This document shows positions 31,401 through 39,810 of a stretch of 64,000 bases of DNA, piece by piece. Position 1 is the first letter of the stretch. Every line of letters begins with the position of its first letter. The position numbers and the translations under genes were made by a program. Below the pieces are notes generated by a model, which saw only the letters and a list, made by a program, of their open reading frames with translations, searched no databases and was not told the DNA's origin. This DNA is from Acinetobacter qingfengensis (GTDB taxonomy: Bacteria; Pseudomonadota; Gammaproteobacteria; Pseudomonadales; Moraxellaceae): positions 124,001-188,000 of the forward strand of contig NZ_VXKN01000002.1 of the NCBI RefSeq assembly GCF_008693185.1. The letters are read 5' to 3'.

Positions 31401-33012
31401 TAAATTGCTGTGTATTGAGATTTGCCTGCCATTTTAATTGCGTTTTCTCAGTTGGCAAATTAATCACAGCATTTGCAAGAAGTTTACTTTGACCCTGACT
31501 ATAAGCAAAGCTTTTAATATTTAAAATATTTTTTGCATAATTAAGTACACCTGCATAGTGACCAGCAGGTAGGGATGATTTTTCATGTGCTTCAATATCT
31601 GTTGCCAGTACAATATCATCACCTCGATCAGACAGGGTCAAATCCACCTGTCCTTTTTGACTTTTTAACCAGCCAACATACGGAATTTCCCGATCAAAAT
31701 TATTCCATGCGACATTTATCAACCAAGGTTGCTGTTTTTTATCATTACTATTTTGGACCAGGTTTATCTGCCACTTCTCATACTTATCAAAATCAATACT
31801 GGCAGCAATCTCTGATTTTTTATCCAGTGTTCCTTTCGAGGCAATCGCACCATTGATATTTGGTGGTAGAAAATCTCGTACCACCTCAGGAATATTTTGG
31901 TTTTTAGGGCTAATTCCCTGCATATTTCCCTGAATATTCCAGTTTACGCCTTTTTGCCAATCAACAACGCCAGCTAGATTAATTTCACCGTTCATGACTT
32001 CGCCAATGAACTGATCAATCTGTAATTTTTTTAAATCTGTAAACATCGCTGCCTGATAATTACCTTTTGGAACATTTTTTCCAGCAAGATCACTATCCAG
32101 ATTTAAATTTAAACGAGCCAGATCACCAGAAAAAGCCAGTTTGCCACGTTCTGAATTGAATTGTTGCTCTACTGCAAAAGGCCAGCGAAATTTTTCCCAG
32201 TTTAATTGTCCAGACATCGGCACATTTTTACGTACTGGATGTGCAACGACATATCCAGTAATAATATCCGGTGTCGCAGATGCAATTCCAGCACGAACTG
32301 TATCCAGATCACCACGTGCCACAACACTTATTTGTTGCAAGTTTAAACCTTGAAGTGATGGAATGGTTAAATCTGCCTTTACATCCAATGGATATTTCTT
32401 ATTAAACTCGATATAACCCCGAACGTTTTGAACATTCAGATAATCCATTGCCAATGCAGCTTTTTCAATATCAATCTTTGTTCCTGACCAAACCGAATCA
32501 TGAAGCTCTATATGATAAAAGTTAACTTTAGTTGTCGTATTTTGAATCGTTAGTTTGTTTACTTTGGCATCATTTAAACGCAAGGTAAATGGTAGTTTTA
32601 ATTCACTGAACTGAAAAGGTTTATTGCTTGGCGGTGTACGATCAATCACTTCTACCTGATTGGCTGAAATGGTCATAAAATGTAATTCACGACTCATGAT
32701 TGCCCGCCAACCAGGACGTACTTCCGCCTGATCAATTTTTAACTCGGTATTCTTCACCTTGACGACAATATTCTTTAGATTCAATCCATTGATTAAATTT
32801 CCTTTTTCATATTGGTACTGCACAATTTGCTGCCGATTCATGATTAACTCAAGCAGCCACCGACTACCTTTATCAGAACTGGCAAGAAAACCAAGTGCCA
32901 CAAGTAATAAGAATAATAATCCCAAAAGTGAAAAAACCACCCATTTTATTATACGTTTTGCACGTAGCTGTGGTTGTTCTGGTAAATTGTTTTCAGGCAC
33001 TTGTTCAGTCAT
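28486..33012 (-). CDS. tamB: TamB, inner-membrane AsmA-like subunit of the TAM system
   Basis: The 1508-aa protein has one N-terminal membrane helix (WVVFSLLGLLFLLLVALGFL, about residues 25-44). A very long beta-rich periplasmic body of AsmA/TamB repeats follows, then the conserved TamB domain ending TPDLYLRYGVGIFTPVNKLT and RRLYMEASSSVERAVDLFYNWRF. TamB bridges the periplasm, is linked to phospholipid transport and barrel assembly, and partners TamA. It starts 32 nt after the tamA stop, with AGGA upstream of its ATG, so the genes are co-transcribed tamA-tamB. Confidence 0.93.
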   Translation of the reverse strand: MTEQVPENNLPEQPQLRAKRIIKWVVFSLLGLLFLLLVALGFLASSDKGSRWLLELIMNRQQIVQYQYEKGNLINGLNLKNIVVKVKNTELKIDQAEVRPGWRAIMSRELHFMTISANQVEVIDRTPPSNKPFQFSELKLPFTLRLNDAKVNKLTIQNTTTKVNFYHIELHDSVWSGTKIDIEKAALAMDYLNVQNVRGYIEFNKKYPLDVKADLTIPSLQGLNLQQISVVARGDLDTVRAGIASATPDIITGYVVAHPVRKNVPMSGQLNWEKFRWPFAVEQQFNSERGKLAFSGDLARLNLNLDSDLAGKNVPKGNYQAAMFTDLKKLQIDQFIGEVMNGEINLAGVVDWQKGVNWNIQGNMQGISPKNQNIPEVVRDFLPPNINGAIASKGTLDKKSEIAASIDFDKYEKWQINLVQNSNDKKQQPWLINVAWNNFDREIPYVGWLKSQKGQVDLTLSDRGDDIVLATDIEAHEKSSLPAGHYAGVLNYAKNILNIKSFAYSQGQSKLLANAVINLPTEKTQLKWQANLNTQQFNPQTVLSALPVNLLNGSLKANGYANTNQQIIRLENINLQGRLAQESNQQTIQLKGRSTIALVMGAGQQSGLHSYAVLYNGQLAAQNYTEGPLRLKLSGTPDVLKITEFYHQGAAGQINANGLVNLAGGFKWNIQAALQQFKPQFFVSGLNGELTGAINTTGQWSDRTKYLSVQNLNLYGRLNNQPVLGRGNLALSFNDAHGFVPQQFEANNLILSYANNVVHATGNAQRLQLNVNAPNLSEIYSGLRGTIKGFISLQSRPQLNAQANLVVQNLGFTNLLNVERMSVVGTLPTGNQPTRLLLQLQNARSGERQVRQAKIDLVGTRAAHVVNIEGENRLSKFSVRLAGGLNSNNDWYGQIQNGLFNSKRTQLKQNQAASLIYLYNKSQLSITAHCWISQNNTQNQICLDQPLLASKAQGAISVAIKNIELGDFQAFMPSGLALTGKVNGYTHLSWLNNQPMQLDTQLITQNGSIALSNDDEDAEDLTQSDNTTTALKYNQVRIIAKTLPQGLSLKVNADTPLLGTGYLNVLVGTQSQNKSLSGDIVLDEVKLNILKPFISDVRVLDGKLSAAGKLNGTLSAPLFNGEIRLRDGRLAMISVPVDLRNIQLQSSIRGNQATLLGGFNSGRGVGKITGNANWSGSPHIQLSVIGQELLVAQPPTISASVSPNIDIDIRPNIRQLTVSGKVDVPRAVISMPESSANVVNTSSDVRVVRSSDDQLALLAAARPWNIRANIAINLGNQVIFRGFNSVIPLVGRLNLSQRGTEIAMQGTGAIGVSRQVKIEAYGQSLDLNRAIARFNGELSNPALDIDATKDVDNNTIGLRITGVATRPNIQIYNDAGLSEQEALNALITGRISSGSSSVNNTEGFKSDVNNTLAAAGISMGLGGTRALTNQIGRSFGLSGLALDAQGSGNDTQVSVTGYITPDLYLRYGVGIFTPVNKLTLRYQVNRRLYMEASSSVERAVDLFYNWRF

Positions 33013-33044
33013 CGGTGTTCCTAGAATTTTTTTTCTTGCAATTG

Positions 33045-35735
33045 TTATAGTGCAGGACCAATAAAGACATGCAGACGAATTGGAATATTATCCTCACTAA
33101 TACCGGCACCCACATCAATACGAATTGGCCCAACTGGCGATGCCCAGCGTAGCCCAAGCCCTACACCGTATTTGGTTGGTGTTTTAAAATCTGCATCGTA
33201 GGCATTCCCTACATCAGCAAATACTGCACCTCGCCAGCCTGGTTTAAATTGGTAGTTATATTCCAGTGAACCCACTGCCAAAGCCTGTCCACCAATTAAT
33301 AAATCATTTTCTTCAGGTGATAAGCTTTTATAGTCATATCCACGAATACTTTGGTCACCACCAGCAAAATAACGTAAATTATAAGGAACCCGATTAAAAT
33401 CATCTGTAACGATATAGCCTAGATCAGCACGACCTACAAACTGATGATCATTATTTTCACCAAGAGAATAAATAAAACGCCAACCTGCATTGAGAATGGC
33501 CATATCAGTTTCTGTCAATAAACTCTTTGTACCGGCTTCAATGCGATAAAATTGTCTGAATCCACGGTTGGGATTAACCCGATTGTCCATATCGGTACGG
33601 GAAATTTCATATCCAAATAAAAGTGACTCCTGCTCCGGATCATCACTAATTACTTTAAATGCATCCGGAATATCGTCATAATCAACAGCACCTTTTGTAG
33701 TGATGCGATCCAGACGATAACGTACCGACATATTTTGTTGCCACTGTCCCAGTGACTTTTTAATCAAACGCTCAAATCCAAGTACAGCTGATTCGGTATC
33801 CAGCTCAACGCCTTGACCAATATCATCATTAACTTCACGCTCATAACCACCAACCAGATTAAAATAGTCGTTCAGTGGATCTTTATAAGGAATACTATAA
33901 CTGGCATCAATCGCTTGACGAATTTGTGAAAGCTCCAGACTGGATTCAAAACTATGGCCGGATTCATTGACAATAGAACGTCGATATTGCGAACGTATAC
34001 GGAACCCTGTATCTGTCCCATAACCAAAACCGGCTTCCAGATTATTCAGTTTATCTGCATTTAAAGTAACGATCACCGGAATTTTTTTGTCAATTCGTGC
34101 CTGCTGTTTTAGACGTTCATTTTCATCCTCTTCCGAACTAGCCTGTGCCGCCAGTTTAGATTGCTGTGGATCCTGATTTTCCTGTGTACCGGCAAACATG
34201 GATTCTTCTACAGCTTGTTGTTTGGTTTGTGCAGTATTTTCCTGCTGTTCAATAGGCTGCAAATTTTGTGGATTTTCACTATTACTTTGGCGTTGCTGTT
34301 CGACCAACGTTTTCACATCTGGTGGTAGCTCCAAAGGTTTATCAATTGCATCAGGTTTAACAACATCTACGCTGGCATAATTAAAATATCGGCTATTGAT
34401 TAAATTATTATTCAGTAGAGTAATCCGCCAACTGGCATAATCCGTACCATCCTGAAATGGAACCAGTTTTCTTAACACCGATTCTTTAAGTGGAAATGGC
34501 TTTTTAGGATCACTCATCCGAAATTCAACATCAGCCAGTTGATAACGCTCACCAGTTTCATAGGATAAATTAATATCTGTACGATCTTTTTGCTGAGGAT
34601 CTGTTGAATTTTCATCCTTCAATGTGACTTTAACATCGTGCATCCGCCAATAACTATCAAAATACCCCTGATCACTGGCTGCTGAAGTAATACGTGTTTT
34701 GGTCGTTTCATATAAACCATGATTAAAAATATCGCCGATATTCAAATCTGGCGCTAGTTTAATGGCCATAAATGCCGGTTTATCTGCACCTTCACCTGAA
34801 AACCCAATATCTTGTGCTGTTACTTTAACTGGTTCATTTGCTGTCACATCAACAGTGAGTGCATTATCTGATGTCTTGGTAAATTTAAACTGAGCATGAT
34901 AATAGCCCAGCGCTTCTGCGGCTTGTGTGGTCAAGGTGCGAATTTGTGGTAATGCTACACTATAATCTTCAAAGGCATCTTCGGTAAAAGTCGACAATTT
35001 TGCTTCGATATTATTATTCAATTCAGGCACAGCACCTCGAACAGTTACTTTTATTTTTGGTAAAGCCTTGACTGTAGCCGTGTCTGAGGAATCACGATGA
35101 AATAATCTGGAAAAAAAACCACGTTTTTGCTCTGTTTGTTCAGCCGCCAATTCAGGGACTTGAATATCATTTCCCTCTTGTAACACTTGTGGCAGTTGTA
35201 CCTGTTCCTGAGAAAGCTCACTAATATAACTATCTACACTTTTTGCAGGCTCATTCATCTGAATTGCTGCATTTGCTGTATTACTTTCAGCTTTTTGTGC
35301 CTGAATTAATTGTGACACCCCTGGAATCTGTGCAGAATCCTGTTTGGCTTGTTGTTGAGCTTGTTCAGCAACCTGATAAATTTCATTGACCATTGATTGA
35401 TCAACTTGTGGAATATCAGCAGAATTCAATTGATACACAGCATCCGACTGAAAATTTTTTAAACTATTATCAATTGCTGTATTTTGAATCTTTTGATCTG
35501 CTGTATTTTGTTGTGTGGTGGTCGTTTGCTTAACGTCATCTTGAGCCAATGGATTGACTGTAGTCAGTACCGTATCTGCTGTCGAGGATGTTTGCTGATC
35601 AGCGTAAACATAATTAGCACATACACAACTTAAACCCAAAATTAATGTTCTGGGAATAGAATGTAGACAGAGTGATTCCTGAATAGCGTGGGCCAGATTA
35701 GATTTTTGCAAGGGTTTATTGTTCATGTTAAACAT
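33045..35735 (-). CDS. tamA: TamA, Omp85-family outer-membrane subunit of the TAM system
   Basis: Omp85 protein with POTRA domains and a 16-strand barrel. The barrel end is clearly TamA: RYFAGGDQSIRGYDYKSLSP, YQFKPGWRGAVFADVGNAY and WASPVGPIRIDVG. I give the start at MFNMNNKPLQ; an ATG 30 nt earlier is possible. The export signal lies about residues 25-45 (LILGLSCVCANYVYA). At about 896 aa it is some 320 longer than E. coli TamA. The excess is a Gln/Ala-rich stretch of about 180 residues before the first POTRA and an insertion of about 95 residues (SNSENPQNLQPIEQQENTAQ onward) between POTRA3 and the barrel. Confidence 0.92.
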   Translation of the reverse strand: MFNMNNKPLQKSNLAHAIQESLCLHSIPRTLILGLSCVCANYVYADQQTSSTADTVLTTVNPLAQDDVKQTTTTQQNTADQKIQNTAIDNSLKNFQSDAVYQLNSADIPQVDQSMVNEIYQVAEQAQQQAKQDSAQIPGVSQLIQAQKAESNTANAAIQMNEPAKSVDSYISELSQEQVQLPQVLQEGNDIQVPELAAEQTEQKRGFFSRLFHRDSSDTATVKALPKIKVTVRGAVPELNNNIEAKLSTFTEDAFEDYSVALPQIRTLTTQAAEALGYYHAQFKFTKTSDNALTVDVTANEPVKVTAQDIGFSGEGADKPAFMAIKLAPDLNIGDIFNHGLYETTKTRITSAASDQGYFDSYWRMHDVKVTLKDENSTDPQQKDRTDINLSYETGERYQLADVEFRMSDPKKPFPLKESVLRKLVPFQDGTDYASWRITLLNNNLINSRYFNYASVDVVKPDAIDKPLELPPDVKTLVEQQRQSNSENPQNLQPIEQQENTAQTKQQAVEESMFAGTQENQDPQQSKLAAQASSEEDENERLKQQARIDKKIPVIVTLNADKLNNLEAGFGYGTDTGFRIRSQYRRSIVNESGHSFESSLELSQIRQAIDASYSIPYKDPLNDYFNLVGGYEREVNDDIGQGVELDTESAVLGFERLIKKSLGQWQQNMSVRYRLDRITTKGAVDYDDIPDAFKVISDDPEQESLLFGYEISRTDMDNRVNPNRGFRQFYRIEAGTKSLLTETDMAILNAGWRFIYSLGENNDHQFVGRADLGYIVTDDFNRVPYNLRYFAGGDQSIRGYDYKSLSPEENDLLIGGQALAVGSLEYNYQFKPGWRGAVFADVGNAYDADFKTPTKYGVGLGLRWASPVGPIRIDVGAGISEDNIPIRLHVFIGPAL

Positions 35736-35891
35736 TATTGACTCAAGAAACTGTAGATTTCCCATCTTGTGATTGTCCTAACTTCCCGTTATGTTGTAAA
35801 GAATCTTTATGTTATTTCTGCATTTATCTTCATATTAAATATTGTATTGCTAAACAGCAATATATTAATCCGCAGAGAACGAGTAGTTTAA

Positions 35892-37202
35892 ATGACCCAG
35901 AGTACACAACATTTACTTGCTTCACGCCGTTTCCTACCCATGTTTGCCACTCAGTTTTTTGGTGCATTCAATGACAATATCTATAAATATGCCTTACTCA
36001 TGGTATTTACTTATGGCTGGGTTGACCGGGGCGACATTCGTATTAGCACCTTAAATAATATTGCTGCATTGTTATTTATTTTGCCTTTTTTTATTTTTTC
36101 AGCAACTGCTGGACAAATTGCTGACCGCTATGAGCGTGCGCAACTGATACGCTGGTTAAAAATTGGTGAAATCAGTATTATGCTAATCGCAACACTGGGA
36201 TTTTTTTTAGGGCATCTGTGGTTATTGTTATTTGCACTATTTTTAACTGGAACACAAGCCACCTTTTTTGGTCCAATCAAGTATGCGATTTTGCCTGATA
36301 TCTTAAATGAACGGGAATTAATGATGGGTAATGCCATGTTCCAGTCAGGGACATCTTTGGCAATTTTACTCGGAATGGTGATTGGCGGTATTGTGATTTC
36401 TTTTTCTGCCGGAAGTATGTGGTGGATCAGTTTAACTATTATATTTGTTGCAATACTAGGCTATTTGTCCAGTCGGTTAATTTTGCCGCAAAAAATTGCT
36501 GATCCAGCGCTTATCGTAAACTGGAATTTTTTTGCTACAAGCTGGCAAATTTTAAAACTAAGTTATGGTTTACCTTTAATTTTTCTCATTTTACTGGGAA
36601 ATTCATGGTATTGGTTTTATGGCGCAACCGTTATTACCCAAATACCGCAAATGACTGAACAATATCTGCATGGTAATGAAAATGTTTCTAGTGTGGTACT
36701 GACGTTTTTTTCAGTTGGTATTGTTATTGGTTCAGCAATTTGCAAAAAATTAAGTGGTGAGCAAGTGAACATTAAAATGGTACCATTTGGTGCTATCGGC
36801 TTAACCATTTTTGCCTTTTATCTCTCATGGGCATTAAGCCTGATTCCTGCATCCAATACACAGGATTACTTGGGAATTACAGATATTTTTCAGCAAGGTT
36901 TAAGTTATTATCACGTTTTTGCCGCAGTGGTTTTACTCGGAATCAGCGGTGGATTTTATATTGTGCCACTGTATGCCATGATGCAAGCAAAATCTCCTGA
37001 AAGTCATCGTGCCAGAATTGTTGCTGCCAATAACATCTACAACGCAATTTTTATGGTGACTGCCGCCATTTTCTCTATTGTAATTTTAAGTTTCTTACAC
37101 CTGAGCCTGTTACATTTATTTATAATTAGCGGTATCCTCAGTGCCCTAATTACAGGTATTCTGATTTATAAAATTAGGCTGCAGCTCAACATTCAACATT
37201 AA
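35892..37202 (+). CDS. MFS transporter, LplT-like lysophospholipid carrier family
   Basis: The 436-aa protein has 11 to 12 membrane segments. Its opening RRFLPMFATQFFGAFNDNIY matches the LplT and fused MFS-PlsC-Aas group (TQFxGAFNDN), as do GQIADRYERAQLIRWLK and FFGPIKYAILPDIL. LplT flips lysophospholipids inward for reacylation. No acyltransferase domain is fused here. It is divergent from tamA-tamB and starts 20 bp upstream of coq7. The role is by family; the exact lipid is not established. Confidence 0.8.
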   Translation: MTQSTQHLLASRRFLPMFATQFFGAFNDNIYKYALLMVFTYGWVDRGDIRISTLNNIAALLFILPFFIFSATAGQIADRYERAQLIRWLKIGEISIMLIATLGFFLGHLWLLLFALFLTGTQATFFGPIKYAILPDILNERELMMGNAMFQSGTSLAILLGMVIGGIVISFSAGSMWWISLTIIFVAILGYLSSRLILPQKIADPALIVNWNFFATSWQILKLSYGLPLIFLILLGNSWYWFYGATVITQIPQMTEQYLHGNENVSSVVLTFFSVGIVIGSAICKKLSGEQVNIKMVPFGAIGLTIFAFYLSWALSLIPASNTQDYLGITDIFQQGLSYYHVFAAVVLLGISGGFYIVPLYAMMQAKSPESHRARIVAANNIYNAIFMVTAAIFSIVILSFLHLSLLHLFIISGILSALITGILIYKIRLQLNIQH

Positions 37203-37222
37203 ATATTGTCAGGGGATAAATT

Positions 37223-37858
37223 ATGCGTCGTATGACAGGTATGGATCGGCTGATTGCATCTTTTGATCAGGCATTACGCAGTTTAGTGCCCGGTGCCACA
37301 GCAGCACATCGCAATAATCCTGCTGCAGACTTATCGGCACAACTTAGTATTAATGAAGCCCGACACGTTGCTGGCCTGATGCGGGTGAATCATAGTGGTG
37401 AGGTCTGTGCTCAGGCACTTTATCACGGACAAGCCATGACAGCTAAATTACCTAGTGTTCGTCTGGAAATGGAACATGCCGCAGAAGAGGAACAGGATCA
37501 TCTTGCTTGGTGTGAAGATCGTCTAAGAGAATTAAACAGTGTACCAAGTGTACTTAATCCCGTTTGGTATTCTTTATCCTTTGCCATGGGTGCAGCGGCA
37601 GGTATTGCCGGCGACCAATATAGCTTAGGTTTTGTCGCAGAAACTGAAAAGCAAGTTAGTGAACACTTACTGTCACATTTAGCACAGTTACCTGAGCAGG
37701 ATCAACGCTCAAAAGCAATTTTAGAGCAAATGAATACCGATGAACTTCATCATCGTGACACTGCATTGGATGCGGGTGGTATAGATTTGCCTTTACCTGT
37801 TCGCTTGGTCATGACTGCCATTTCCAAGACCATGACCAAAACTAGTTATTATCTTTAA
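37223..37858 (+). CDS. coq7: 3-demethoxyubiquinol 3-hydroxylase (Coq7)
   Basis: Di-iron monooxygenase of ubiquinone synthesis, 211 aa. Iron ligands are visible in VNHSGEVCAQALYHGQ (Glu60), EEEQDHLAW (Glu90, His93) and the second half TDELHHRDTA. AGGGGATAAATT is a strong ribosome site. It lies 20 bp after the LplT-like gene, so the two are co-transcribed. Many gammaproteobacteria use UbiF for this step; Acinetobacter and Pseudomonas use Coq7. Confidence 0.94.
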   Translation: MRRMTGMDRLIASFDQALRSLVPGATAAHRNNPAADLSAQLSINEARHVAGLMRVNHSGEVCAQALYHGQAMTAKLPSVRLEMEHAAEEEQDHLAWCEDRLRELNSVPSVLNPVWYSLSFAMGAAAGIAGDQYSLGFVAETEKQVSEHLLSHLAQLPEQDQRSKAILEQMNTDELHHRDTALDAGGIDLPLPVRLVMTAISKTMTKTSYYL

Positions 37859-37886
37859 ATTAGTCTACTTAAACACCATAATTGCT

Positions 37887-37908
37887 CCCCTGAACTCATA
37901 TTCAGGGG
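37887..37908 (+). terminator. Hairpin after coq7
   Basis: CCCCTGAA (37887-37894) and TTCAGGGG (37901-37908) form a perfect 8-bp GC-rich stem with a 6-nt loop, 28 bp past the coq7 stop. No T-run follows. Confidence 0.55.
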
Positions 37909-37958
37909 TAGAATTAAAATGGATTAAAAACTATAAATATTGTGTATTCCACCTAAAA

Positions 37959-38162
37959 TTAATAAATAGTAATACGACTAAACTGTAAATCATATTCAAG
38001 ATATTTTCTTACAAACGCTGTTTTATCCTGACTTTTTAATAAGTTCTGATGAAGAAGTGCGGGAACTGAACAAAAGAGCACACCACGACCATCACTATAA
38101 AAAAGTTTTAAGCGCCTTGCCATTGAATCATATTTAAATGTTGTAATATATACTGCACTCAT
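37959..38162 (-). CDS. KTSC-domain-like small protein, 67 aa
   Basis: A single small domain with the KTSC pattern: a strand (ITTFKYDSMARRLKLFYSDG), then GVLFCSVPALLHQNLLKSQD, then a helix with FVRKYL. GAGGAGAG precedes the ATG, a strong ribosome site. KTSC domains occur as short stand-alone proteins of unknown biochemical role. It is a monocistronic gene. Confidence 0.6.
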   Translation of the reverse strand: MSAVYITTFKYDSMARRLKLFYSDGRGVLFCSVPALLHQNLLKSQDKTAFVRKYLEYDLQFSRITIY

Positions 38163-38381
38163 ACAACTCTCCTCATATTAATCAAATCAAAATATCCCTA
38201 TGACATAACTTCCCTCACTTACCTAAAAAATAAATTTTATGAAACATTGAATTGAAATCTATTGATAGCACAAAAAGTTTGATTAAAGCAAAATTATTCT
38301 ATAACTGATTTATGATTTTTTATCATATAAACAGATGAATCTAATCATATACATTAATTAATTTTTTAATTACAAATAAGA

Positions 38382-38414
38382 CCTTATTATCTGACTAAAT
38401 TTTAGATAATAAGG
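38382..38414 (-). terminator. Terminator of the nitronate monooxygenase gene
   Basis: CCTTATTATCT (38382-38392) and AGATAATAAGG (38404-38414) form a perfect 11-bp stem, 35 bp past the stop of the minus-strand gene. Confidence 0.55.
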
Positions 38415-38448
38415 CGGTATTATAAATATTTTTTGTGAATAACGTACA

Positions 38449-39495
38449 TCACTTACTTTGTATTTCTTCAATCAATGTCTGCATTAATGGTCCAGCATCC
38501 AGACGACGGATTTCGGCCACATTTGCTCCAGCCCAATATGCAGCAAACCCATCATCATTATCTTGTTTACTGGCAATTGCATGTAATTGTTTTGCCAAAT
38601 CATAAGTATAAGGATACCCTGCATGTTCAGGACGATTCGGCTGATCTATGAGTTCCTGCCAATAATTAAATAATCCTCTGGCTGGCCGACCTGAAATGCT
38701 GTCTGTGATCTGGGTAATACTTTCATTAAATAAGGCTTCACGGTAAGAGTCATTTGCCGCAGATTCTGCACACTGAACAAATGCTGTACCCAATTGCGCG
38801 CCTTGTGCACCAAGTTCCAGATATAAAGAAATATCCTGACCTGTCATGATGCCACCCGCTGCAATGATTGGTAATTGCACATAATGCTGTAGCAATAAAA
38901 CCAAATCGATAGTAGATAATCCACTATCACAATTGGCATTAAATAGCCCACGATGTCCACCGGCCTCAATGCCTTGAGCAATCAGGATATCAATACCAGC
39001 TTGCTCAGCAAGTAAAGCTTCACTTAACTGAGTAACCGATGCAATTGTCACAATATCAGCCTGTTTTAACCGTTGCATTTGTGATGCTGTAGGCAATCCA
39101 AAATGGAAACTGACAGCTTTGGGATGAGTATCCAGTACCACTTCAAGTAAGTCATCATTTTCAATAAAACTTTGATAAATTTTATTTAGCTGCTTTGGTG
39201 CATCTTGTTGATAATCAGAGAAATATGGTGATAAGTAGTTTAACCATGCCTGTGCTTGATCAGCATCATAAACTTCTGGCTGGTGACAAAAAAAATTGAC
39301 CTGAAAAGGTCGATCAGTTAATTGTTTTGTTTTTAGAATTGCTGCTCTAGCCTGTTCGGTCTGACTTGCACCTAAACCTAAACTTCCAAGGCCACCTTCA
39401 TTAGATACAATAGCCGCTAATTCTGGTGTAGAGACACCTGCCATCGGTGCCAAAAATATTGGATATTGAATATCAAGTATATTACAAAGTTGCAT
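38449..39495 (-). CDS. Nitronate monooxygenase (NMO/2-nitropropane dioxygenase family)
   Basis: FMN TIM-barrel enzyme oxidising alkyl nitronates, including the toxin propionate 3-nitronate. The 348-aa protein has IQYPIFLAPMAGVSTPELAA at the start, SFHFGLPT with the class-I catalytic His, GIEAGGHRG and PIIAAGGIMTGQDISLYLEL for FMN phosphate binding, and GTAFVQCAES. GGGAG precedes the ATG. It is a single-gene unit with no clustered partner. Confidence 0.9.
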   Translation of the reverse strand: MQLCNILDIQYPIFLAPMAGVSTPELAAIVSNEGGLGSLGLGASQTEQARAAILKTKQLTDRPFQVNFFCHQPEVYDADQAQAWLNYLSPYFSDYQQDAPKQLNKIYQSFIENDDLLEVVLDTHPKAVSFHFGLPTASQMQRLKQADIVTIASVTQLSEALLAEQAGIDILIAQGIEAGGHRGLFNANCDSGLSTIDLVLLLQHYVQLPIIAAGGIMTGQDISLYLELGAQGAQLGTAFVQCAESAANDSYREALFNESITQITDSISGRPARGLFNYWQELIDQPNRPEHAGYPYTYDLAKQLHAIASKQDNDDGFAAYWAGANVAEIRRLDAGPLMQTLIEEIQSK

Positions 39496-39810
39496 TTACG
39501 ATCTCCCTTTCTTGTTTCAAACAATAGTAGCACAAATCAAATATCAGAATTTATTTAAATCAAAAATGTTCATTATTTATATAATTATCGTTTCTTTCAT
39601 AAAGAATGAAATCTTATTATTTATAAACAAAATTATTATTGATTGCAGAATATTCATACAATTACTTTTTATTTTTCCAAATATTAACAAAATAAATAAT
39701 ACACTTCATAATCTAAGACTGTATTTTCACTTCAAACAAGGTAGAATCCTGTATTCTTTTGCCGTTTGAATTTGCGCTTCAACGCAATTAATTTTTTTCA
39801 TAGGATTTTT
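39496..39810. other. Fructose operon promoter region
   Basis: No gene is seen in these 315 bp. TAGAAT near 39742-39747 could be a -10 box. TTGCG-N6-CGCAA (39772-39787) is a short inverted repeat between it and the start codon, a weak candidate operator. No fruR/cra gene is present locally. Confidence 0.4.

Noticed and set aside
39512-39769. 85-aa frame in the fructose operon promoter region
   Set aside because: Very AT-rich, Ile/Phe/Asn/Lys-only composition and no ribosome site; looks like non-coding sequence.
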